From: Sphingobium scionense
GTDB taxonomy: Bacteria; Pseudomonadota; Alphaproteobacteria; Sphingomonadales; Sphingomonadaceae
Direction: 5' to 3'
Length of the DNA: 64,000 nucleotides
Assembly (NCBI RefSeq): GCF_014197035.1
Contig: NZ_JACIEU010000009.1
Coordinates: forward strand, 124,001 to 188,000
Shown: one piece after another, positions 58,491 to 64,000 of the stretch
How positions within the stretch are numbered: the first letter of the stretch is position 1
Layout of the letters: each line of letters begins with the position of its first letter
Translations under genes and position numbers: made by a program
Notes under the pieces: model-generated
Told to the model about the DNA's origin: nothing
Databases searched by the model: none
Seen by the model: the letters and a program-made list of their open reading frames with translations, nothing else

Positions 58491-58676
58491 TTAATGCTTG
58501 GTAACTTCTTCGGCCACATTGTTCCACATGCCGGTAGTGCGGGTGGCGACATTGTTCAGCGCCGCAATCATGGCCAGCACGATCATCGCGATGATAAGGC
58601 CATATTCGACAGCCGTCGCGCCCCGGTCGCATCGCGCTAGTGCGGATTTCGTGACGAATTCGATGATCGCGCGCAT
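58491..58676 (-). CDS. Flp family type IVb pilin (second copy)
   Basis: A 61-residue prepilin. It shares the processing motif RGATAVEYGLI and hydrophobic stretch with the first copy but differs in the N-terminal 18 residues and in the C-terminus (VATRTTGMWNNVAEEVTKH). It lies upstream of the first copy with 135 bases between, where AGGTC/GACCT forms a small palindrome at 58414-58429. The two may differ in use: one as major and the other as minor pilin, or one may be silent. It is divergent from the MutT gene. Confidence 0.85.
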   Translation of the reverse strand: MRAIIEFVTKSALARCDRGATAVEYGLIIAMIVLAMIAALNNVATRTTGMWNNVAEEVTKH

Positions 58677-58758
58677 AAGACCCCTCAGTCGGCTGAAGAC
58701 ACTCCTCAATGCCTGTGTAAAACGGCCACGGTTAACAAAGCCCTCGCAATGGAGCCTT

Positions 58759-59166
58759 ATGCAAAGTTTTACCCCGTTTCTGGTCGTCGCCGTCGCCCTG
58801 ATCGACGCCGATGGGCGCGTGTTGCTGCAGCAGCGGCCGCCTGGAAAGCCGATGGCGGACCTGTGGGAATTCCCCGGCGGCAAGGTGGAGCCGGGCGAAA
58901 CGCCCGAGGCGGCGCTGGTGCGCGAATTGGAGGAGGAGTTGGGCATCCGCACCCACGAAAGTTGCCTGGCCCCTGCAACCTTCGCCAGCGCACCGCTGGA
59001 GAACAAGCATCTGCTGCTGTTGCTCTATGTCTGCCGTAAATGGGAAGGGGTGCCCGAAGCGCGCCATGCCACCGCGCTGCAATGGGCGCGCCCTGCGCAA
59101 ATGTATGCGCTCGACATGCCGCCGGCCGACCTGCCGCTGATCGGCATTCTCGACGCGCTGATCTGA
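58759..59166 (+). CDS. mutT: MutT-type Nudix hydrolase (8-oxo-dGTP diphosphatase)
   Basis: A 135-residue Nudix enzyme that clears 8-oxo-dGTP from the nucleotide pool. The Nudix box spans GGKVEPGE then ALVRELEEELGI (GX5EX7REUXEEXGU) and is complete. RVLLQQRPPGKPMADLWEFPGG is the usual MutT N-terminal context. The ATG at 58759 follows GGAG; the longer frame upstream overlaps the pilin gene and is not coding. Other Nudix substrates cannot be excluded. Confidence 0.88.
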   Translation: MQSFTPFLVVAVALIDADGRVLLQQRPPGKPMADLWEFPGGKVEPGETPEAALVRELEEELGIRTHESCLAPATFASAPLENKHLLLLLYVCRKWEGVPEARHATALQWARPAQMYALDMPPADLPLIGILDALI

Positions 59167-59256
59167 CGGGAAATCCGGCTCCGCACCGATAGCGCAAGGT
59201 TAGGCCATAAAGGGCAGGGGAAGGGCGATGCACACCTTCCCCCGCAGCCTGTAAAG

Positions 59257-59287
59257 GCGGGGGCGACCGCCGGACAGCCGCCCCCGC
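59257..59287. terminator. Hairpin between mutT and bfr
   Basis: Stem GCGGGGGCG / CGCCCCCGC with a 13-base loop between convergent genes. On the minus strand it is followed by CTTTAC, so it may end the bfr transcript. Confidence 0.5.
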
Positions 59288-59296
59288 GCGTTCATG

Positions 59297-59776
59297 TCAG
59301 TCTTCCTTGGCCTTGCTCTGCAGCTGGACATAATTCTGGATGCCCATGCGCTCGATCATCTCGAACTGGGTTTCCAGCGTGTCGACATGCTCTTCCTCGC
59401 TTTCGAGGATGTACTGGAACAGGTCGCGGCTGACGAAGTCCTTGATCGACTCGCAATAGGCGATGGCGTCGCGCAGCACCGGCAGCGCTTCATATTCCAG
59501 CTCCAGATCCGCCTTCAGGATTTCCTCGACGGTCTCGCCGATCTTCAGCCGGCCGAGCAGCTGGAAATTGGGCAGGCCGTCAAGGAACAGGATGCGCTCC
59601 GCCACCTTGTCGGCGTGCTTCATCTCGTCGATCGATTCCTCATATTCGAACTTGGCGAGCTTCTCGATGCCCCAGTGATTGAGGATGCGATAGTGGAGGA
59701 AATATTGGTTGATCGCGGTCAGCTCATTCTTGAGGACCTCGTTCAGATAATCGATAACCTTCTGGTCGCCCTTCAT
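59297..59776 (-). CDS. bfr: Bacterioferritin
   Basis: A 159-residue haem-containing ferritin that oxidises and stores iron. MKGDQKVIDYLNEVLKNELTAINQYFLHYR begins the family; the ferroxidase and haem ligands lie in ESIDEMKHADKVAERIL, where the methionine (position 52) binds haem between subunits. The later ligands are in CESIKDFVSRDLFQYILESEEEHVD. All seem present. The ATG at 59776 is clear. It lies downstream of its ferredoxin gene in the same direction, with an intervening terminator-like hairpin. Confidence 0.97.
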   Translation of the reverse strand: MKGDQKVIDYLNEVLKNELTAINQYFLHYRILNHWGIEKLAKFEYEESIDEMKHADKVAERILFLDGLPNFQLLGRLKIGETVEEILKADLELEYEALPVLRDAIAYCESIKDFVSRDLFQYILESEEEHVDTLETQFEMIERMGIQNYVQLQSKAKED

Positions 59777-59855
59777 GGCGTTATGCTCCGGCTGTTATTG
59801 GGAATGCCGGACATATAAAGGTTTCGCATCCGGTTGTTAAGCCGGAAAGCCGCAG

Positions 59856-59877
59856 AAAACCGCCATTTTTCAGGCGG
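59856..59877 (-). terminator. Candidate bfd terminator
   Basis: Minus-strand stem CCGCC / GGCGG with an eight-base A-rich loop, followed by TTTTCTG. Short stem, so termination may be partial and allow bfr read-through. Confidence 0.55.
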
Positions 59878-59936
59878 CTATTGCGTCGGGTTCGCGATTG
59901 TCAGGGGCCTTTTACTGCGCCTGCTTCGCAATGATA

Positions 59937-60107
59937 TCAGGCCGTCTCGCGCTCCGCTGCGATGATCGTGCGGGCATAGCCGACGCACTGGCCGCACTTG
60001 GGGCGGCGGCCGAAACGAGCATAGGCGCTACAGGGGGTATCGGCACCATCACGCGCGGCTTCGCGCAGATCCTTTTCGCGAATGGCATTGCAAACACAGA
60101 CGACCAT
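59937..60107 (-). CDS. bfd: Bacterioferritin-associated ferredoxin
   Basis: A 56-residue [2Fe-2S] protein, too short for the usual ORF cutoff. Cys 4, 6, 38 and 41 (CVC ... CGQC) match the cluster ligands of Bfd from E. coli and Pseudomonas. It delivers electrons to bacterioferritin to release stored iron. The ATG at 60107 follows AGGAGAAT. In other bacteria bfd is induced in low iron by Fur derepression, in keeping with the dyad over its -35 region. bfr is the next gene downstream. Confidence 0.95.
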   Translation of the reverse strand: MVVCVCNAIREKDLREAARDGADTPCSAYARFGRRPKCGQCVGYARTIIAAERETA

Positions 60108-60125
60108 TGGATTCTCCTGACCCGT

Positions 60126-60154
60126 GAAATAGGCCAGATGCTAATGGATCGCAA
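60126..60154 (-). promoter_or_regulatory. bfd promoter with an overlapping 16-bp dyad
   Basis: On the minus strand TTGCGA and TATTTC are 17 bases apart, about 20 bases before the bfd ATG. The sequence TTGCGATCCATTAGCA (60139-60154) covers the -35 and matches the mdh-upstream site at 13 of 16 positions. This is the position expected for a repressor such as Fur. Confidence 0.55.
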
Positions 60155-60161
60155 TAGAAGA

Positions 60162-61406
60162 TCATGCGCTCCTGCGAATCTTTTGCACTTTTCCCCGTTG
60201 CAGGCTGCGCCACACCCATTCGGCCGGCCCCATCACGAATCGGCTGAGCCAGGCTTGCGACCAGAGCAGCATCACCGCCCAGGCGACCAGGATGAACAGC
60301 GGGAACAACGCCGGGCGCACCTGTCCGAACAGTCCCAGGCCCCAGCCATAGAAGATCGCCGTCATGATGAGGCTGGTGCCCAGATAATTGCTGAGCGCCA
60401 TGCGCCCGGTCGCGGCGATGCGGGCGACAAGCCAATGATCGCGATGCCGCGCCAGCAGCCACAGGATCAGCGCCGCCCAGCCGACCGCCAGCGGGATGCG
60501 GAAGGGGAAGGACCAGAGCAGCGCGGTCGAAAAGGCGGTCAGCGGCGCAAAGCCGCTCGCGACCACCCAGATGGTCAGGCCGATCATCGGCACCAGCCCG
60601 ATCAGGAAACAGTGGCGGGCGGTCTGCCGATATTGATCGGCGGGCCAGCGGCCGATCAGGAAGCCACCTTTCAGCATCGCCATGCCCAGCAGCATGAAGC
60701 CCAGCGTGTCGAGCCCGGTGAAGAGGAAGGTCCACAGCCAGTCGCCGAGGAAGCCGGTCAGGTGATGGCGCACGATCCCGCCGAAGCTGCCGGTATAGAT
60801 AGCGATATCCTGCCGGATGATTGGGCTGTTGGGGTCGGACAGGCCGGCGAGGAAGCTGTCCAGACCCTCGCGCGTCGCGGCCGCCGCACCGGGCGCAGCT
60901 GCGGCATCGGCCCAGCCATAGAGGCTGGCGATGAAGGCGCCGCAGATCAGGAAGTGGATCAGGAAGGCGAGGAACGCCCATTTGACCAGCGCCAGCGGTT
61001 CCTTCTGCGTGAAGGCCAGGGCGATCGTGCCGACCACCGCATAGGTCACCAATATGTCGCCCCACCACAGCAATATGTGATGCAGCAGGCCGATCGCCAG
61101 CAACCAGCCGCCGCGCACCAGTTGCGCTCGCGTGCCGTCGCGCCCGGCCATTTCCTCCCGGTCGATCAGCAGCAGCATCGACGCGCCGAACAGCAGCGAG
61201 AACAGCCCGCGCATCTTGCCGTCGACCAGGATCAGGCTGCTCGCCCAGAAGGCGATGTCGCCGGCCGACATCGGCCCGGCCGCGACCGGGTTGAAATAGG
61301 CGTTCTGCGGCAGGGCGAAGGCGGTGATGTTCATCCACAATATGCCCATCACCGCGCAGCCGCGCAGCACGTCCATGGCTGGGATACGGGGCGATGCGGC
61401 GGTCAT
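60162..61406 (-). CDS. DUF418 domain-containing membrane protein
   Basis: A 414-residue membrane protein with about ten hydrophobic segments. DVLRGCAVMGILWMNITAFALP near the N-terminus is the hallmark of this family, and the last 150 residues form the DUF418 region (LTAFSTALLWSFPF ... SNYLGTSLIMTAIFYGWGLGLFG). The function is unknown; some are near acyltransferases or efflux genes. The ATG at 61406 is used; the long frame upstream is not coding. It is divergent from the methyltransferase gene with 58 bases between the starts. Confidence 0.85.
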   Translation of the reverse strand: MTAASPRIPAMDVLRGCAVMGILWMNITAFALPQNAYFNPVAAGPMSAGDIAFWASSLILVDGKMRGLFSLLFGASMLLLIDREEMAGRDGTRAQLVRGGWLLAIGLLHHILLWWGDILVTYAVVGTIALAFTQKEPLALVKWAFLAFLIHFLICGAFIASLYGWADAAAAPGAAAATREGLDSFLAGLSDPNSPIIRQDIAIYTGSFGGIVRHHLTGFLGDWLWTFLFTGLDTLGFMLLGMAMLKGGFLIGRWPADQYRQTARHCFLIGLVPMIGLTIWVVASGFAPLTAFSTALLWSFPFRIPLAVGWAALILWLLARHRDHWLVARIAATGRMALSNYLGTSLIMTAIFYGWGLGLFGQVRPALFPLFILVAWAVMLLWSQAWLSRFVMGPAEWVWRSLQRGKVQKIRRSA

Positions 61407-61464
61407 GCTGGACGATCCTTGAAGATGCTGGCCAAGCGGCCATGGCTCTGCCATGCGCCTAGCC

Positions 61465-62238
61465 ATGAATGATGTCCGCAAGCAACGGATAAGCGAGTCC
61501 TTCGGTGCGGCGGCCGACCGGTATGACGAACATGCCGGGCCGCAGCGGACGGCCGCTGCTCTGGTGGCCGACATCGCCCAGCGACAAAGTCCTGATGGCG
61601 TCGCGCGCATCCTGGAAATCGGGTGCGGCACCGGCCTGCTCACGCGCGACATTCAGACCCGCTGGCCCGGCGCGGAGCTGGTCGCGACCGACATCTCTCC
61701 GCAGATGCTGGACCGCGCGGCATCGGCCGGGCTGGTCGCCGGCACCTTCCTCGCGATGGACGGGGAGGCGCCGTCGTTCGAGGGCGAATGGTTCGACCTC
61801 ATCCTCTCCAGCCTCGCCTTCCAATGGTTTGACGACCTGCCTGCCGCGATCGCGCGGCTGGTGGCGCTGCTGCGGCCCGGCGGCAGCCTCATCTTCTCGA
61901 CCATGGGGCAGGGCAGCTTCGCCCATTGGCGGGCGGCCCATGCGGCCTGTGATCTGACGCCGGGCGTCCCCGCCTATCCCTCGCTCGACGCGCTGCGCGC
62001 CATGCTGGCGACCTATGGCGATGCCTTCGCCTTTGACGAGACGGTCCTGCTGGACGGGCAGAGCGCCCGCGCGCTGATCGGCCATCTCAAGGGCATCGGC
62101 GCTGTGGTGCCGGAGGAGGGGCGCCGGCCGCTCTCCCCCGCTGCGCTGCGCCGGGTCATGGTCGCCTATGACGAAGCGGGTGGCCGCGACGTCTATCAGT
62201 TGCTGATCGGCCGGGTGACACGCGCCGCCCAGGCATAG
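61465..62238 (+). CDS. BioC-like SAM-dependent methyltransferase
   Basis: A 257-residue class I methyltransferase. Motif I is ILEIGCGTGLLTRDI, and FDLILSSLAFQWFDDLPA matches the BioC pattern in which an acidic-aromatic motif follows the substrate strand. BioC methylates malonyl-ACP to begin biotin synthesis; no other bio gene is in the window, so the role is probable rather than shown. ATG 61465 (MNDVRKQRISESFG) is chosen; ATG 61453 would add four residues. Its last 43 bases overlap the end of the convergent GH43 gene. Confidence 0.72.
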   Translation: MNDVRKQRISESFGAAADRYDEHAGPQRTAAALVADIAQRQSPDGVARILEIGCGTGLLTRDIQTRWPGAELVATDISPQMLDRAASAGLVAGTFLAMDGEAPSFEGEWFDLILSSLAFQWFDDLPAAIARLVALLRPGGSLIFSTMGQGSFAHWRAAHAACDLTPGVPAYPSLDALRAMLATYGDAFAFDETVLLDGQSARALIGHLKGIGAVVPEEGRRPLSPAALRRVMVAYDEAGGRDVYQLLIGRVTRAAQA

Positions 62239-63866
62239 GGGCCGATCACCGTACCGACGAAGCCGCCGGCCTGATGGGTGCTGAGGAAGCGGATATCGAC
62301 GTCACTCGCCAGCACCGCCTCCCGCCCATCGACGCCATAGGCGAAGCGCGCCGTGCCGCCATCCAGGGCGATGGTCAGGCGGATGGGCTTTGTCGGGTCG
62401 ATCGGCGCGGCAGCGACCAGCCTGTCACGATCGCTGTCCTCGCGCACCATCATGGCGATCTGCGGTTTGCCGTCCTTCTGCGTCACGCCGAAGAACAGGA
62501 AGGATCGGTCGGACTGCACCGCCGCCAGTCCCGCTCGATCGTCCTCCGCCGCCGGCCGGTAGCTGAGGTCGGTGCTGATGGTGGCGACATGATGCTGCTG
62601 ACGCCGCCCGATAAAGGCCGGGGCGCCGCTGAGATCGCCCAGCGCCGCTGCGCCGTCCAGCACCAGTCCGCCCGGCTCCAGTCGATAAAGCGGCGCCTTG
62701 GGCGTCCTTAGTCCGATCCAGTCCATGCTAAGGCTCGGTCCGTCGAACCGGTCGCGATAGGCGAAATCACCGCTGGTCGGCGGCGCGTCGGCATCGCGCA
62801 TGGACAGGGCCGGGCGCTTCGCCGCATAGGGAATGGCCTTGCCGGCATCCAATATGTGCGGCCAGCCATCGCGCCATGCGACCGGCAGCAGGAAGGTTTC
62901 GCGCCCGATATTGTAGAGGTCCGGGCCATAGGGGCGGGTGGCCAGGAAGGTCGCCCACCAGTCGCCCGCCTGCGTCTGTACCAGCTTGGCATGGCCGGCC
63001 GATGTCACCGGATGGGGGCGGGCCGGGTCCAGGTTGCGCTGGCTCAGGATCGGATTGCCGGCATAGGGGGTGAACGGGCCGCGCAGGTCGCGGGCGCGGA
63101 ACACCACTTCGCTATGCTGGTCGCCGGTGCCACCCTCGGCCGCGATCAGATAATAAAACCCTTCGCGCTTCAGCAGATGCGGTCCCTCGATCCAGGACGG
63201 CTTCTGGCTGATGTCGACGCCGCCATTGACGATCTGCCTCGACTCGCCGCTCATCTTGAGCGTGTGCCAGTCAAATTCCTGCACCCAGATCGCCCGATGC
63301 CCCTCATAGCGGGGCGGTTCGGCCGGCGCGCGGTTATTGACGATGAAGGCGCGGTCGCCTTCCCAGTAGATCGACGGATCAATCCCCTCGAACGGCAGCC
63401 AGTGCGGTTTCGACCACGGCCCGGCCGCATCCTTTGCCGTCAATACGAAATTGCCGCCGCAATCGACACAGGTGCCGACCAGGTAGAAGAGCCCGTCATG
63501 GAAGGAGATATCTGGCGCGAACATGCCGCGCGAACTGCGCAGGCCGTTGAAATCGAACTGGTCGGGCCGGTCGATCGCGTTGCCGATCTGGCGCCAATGG
63601 ACCATGTCGGTCGACCGGAAGACCGGCAAGCCGGGATAATGGGCGAAGGAGGAGTTGACGAGATAATAAGTCTCGCCGACCCGCGTGATCGACGGATCGG
63701 GATAATAGCCCGACAGGATCGGGTTGCGATAGTCGTCCGGGCCGGGCGTCACCTGCTCCTGGGCGCGCCCATCATAGCGGAAATCGCTGAAGCGGGCGGG
63801 GCCTGCCAGGGCCGGGCCGGCTATGGCGGCCAGCAACAGCAAGGCGGCACGACGGGTCTTGCGCAT
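62196..63866 (-). CDS. Glycoside hydrolase family 43 enzyme (xylosidase/arabinofuranosidase type)
   Basis: A 556-residue exported enzyme. The signal peptide (RRAALLLLAAIAGPALA) suggests periplasmic action. The five-bladed propeller (about 45-370) includes NPILSGYYPDPSIT with the catalytic base Asp, SRGMFAPDISFHDG, and WIEGPHLLKREG with the acid Glu. A C-terminal beta-sandwich (about 380-556) is typical of GH43 xylosidases. The ATG at 63866 follows GGGAGGAGAGG, an excellent ribosome site. A LacI-type operator lies 39 bases upstream. Substrate is probably a plant beta-xylan or arabinan fragment, by family. Confidence 0.88.
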   Translation of the reverse strand: MRKTRRAALLLLAAIAGPALAGPARFSDFRYDGRAQEQVTPGPDDYRNPILSGYYPDPSITRVGETYYLVNSSFAHYPGLPVFRSTDMVHWRQIGNAIDRPDQFDFNGLRSSRGMFAPDISFHDGLFYLVGTCVDCGGNFVLTAKDAAGPWSKPHWLPFEGIDPSIYWEGDRAFIVNNRAPAEPPRYEGHRAIWVQEFDWHTLKMSGESRQIVNGGVDISQKPSWIEGPHLLKREGFYYLIAAEGGTGDQHSEVVFRARDLRGPFTPYAGNPILSQRNLDPARPHPVTSAGHAKLVQTQAGDWWATFLATRPYGPDLYNIGRETFLLPVAWRDGWPHILDAGKAIPYAAKRPALSMRDADAPPTSGDFAYRDRFDGPSLSMDWIGLRTPKAPLYRLEPGGLVLDGAAALGDLSGAPAFIGRRQQHHVATISTDLSYRPAAEDDRAGLAAVQSDRSFLFFGVTQKDGKPQIAMMVREDSDRDRLVAAAPIDPTKPIRLTIALDGGTARFAYGVDGREAVLASDVDIRFLSTHQAGGFVGTVIGPYAWAARVTRPISN

Positions 63867-63904
63867 ATCCTCTCCTCCCATTTTTCGCCGAGCATAGAAG
63901 GGAG

Positions 63905-63926
63905 TTTTTGATAGCGCTATCAAAAA
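63905..63926. promoter_or_regulatory. LacI/GalR-family operator upstream of the GH43 gene
   Basis: A perfect 22-bp palindrome, TTTTTGATAGC/GCTATCAAAAA, with the central CG-type core (GCGC) typical of LacI-family operators. It lies 39 bases before the ATG, where repression is expected. The last 74 bases of the window show nothing else I recognise. Confidence 0.7.
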
Positions 63927-64000
63927 TCCGGCCCTGCGCGCGCAAATGGGCCTGGATATGTCAACTTCGCTGTCACTATCTATCGTCGGCGTCCGGCAGC

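Noticed and set aside
59898..61472. 524-codon plus-strand frame across bfd and the DUF418 gene
   Set aside because: Composition is Asp/Gln/His/Ala-rich nonsense with no domain; both minus-strand genes are well supported.

Overview
The window is a GC-rich, densely packed bacterial chromosome segment from an alphaproteobacterium, most probably a sphingomonad (Sphingobium-like). The assignment is an inference from gene content: CarD, a SUV3-like helicase, mdh beside sucD, the rpsB-tsf-pyrH-frr-uppS-cdsA-dxr-rseP-bamA-skp-fabZ block, a GNAT-nitrilase fusion, and no lipid A genes at the place where most alphaproteobacteria carry lpxD and lpxA. I see no insertion sequence, prophage, CRISPR array, tRNA or rRNA. 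Most of the window is core chromosome.

Layout. 0.1-7.4 kb: carD, fdxA, a MipA-type porin-like protein, an S4 RNA-binding protein overlapping a large helicase, and a membrane-anchored M23 peptidase. 7.5-16.1 kb: an envelope region with two nucleotidyltransferases, a polysaccharide flippase, two outer-membrane barrels, and a tightly overlapped operon of a glycerophosphotransferase-like protein, a CDP-alcohol phosphatidyltransferase and a HIT protein. 16.4-26.7 kb: central metabolism (sdhB, a thioesterase, zapE, mdh, sucD, sucA, sucB, lpd). 26.8-38.7 kb: a small membrane protein, a diguanylate cyclase, enoyl-CoA hydratase, gph, glmU, a phosphoesterase, glmS, the GNAT-nitrilase fusion, icd, psd and pssA. 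39-50.5 kb: the translation, isoprenoid, phospholipid and outer-membrane assembly block, ending with fabZ and rpmE. 50.9-56.6 kb: aroK-aroB on one strand; two unrecognised envelope proteins, xerD and accA on the other. 56.6-64 kb: an M48 protease with a LysM-like tail, two Flp pilins, a MutT-type hydrolase, bacterioferritin and its ferredoxin, a DUF418 protein, a BioC-like methyltransferase and a GH43 glycosidase behind a LacI-type operator.

The most interesting signals are non-coding. Two orphan Rho-independent terminators on the minus strand (upstream of mdh and downstream of rpmE) each end a stretch with hairpins and exposed C/U-rich motifs, so each looks like a small regulatory RNA. The promoter region of the first RNA carries a 16-bp dyad also found over the -35 of the bacterioferritin-associated ferredoxin gene and upstream of sdhB, which suggests one iron-type regulator links iron storage, the TCA cycle and an sRNA. 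A GTTC-N7-GTTC site typical of alphaproteobacterial LexA lies upstream of a small one-helix membrane protein, a layout seen in SOS division inhibitors. The rpsB leader can fold into a three-way junction.

How the genes work together: the 16-27 kb and icd genes supply the oxidative TCA cycle; glmS and glmU feed UDP-GlcNAc; psd, pssA and cdsA make phospholipids; uppS and dxr make the isoprenoid carrier; bamA, skp and rseP build and monitor the outer membrane; and the 7-16 kb region probably makes and exports a phosphodiester-linked surface molecule or lipid whose identity cannot be read from sequence alone.
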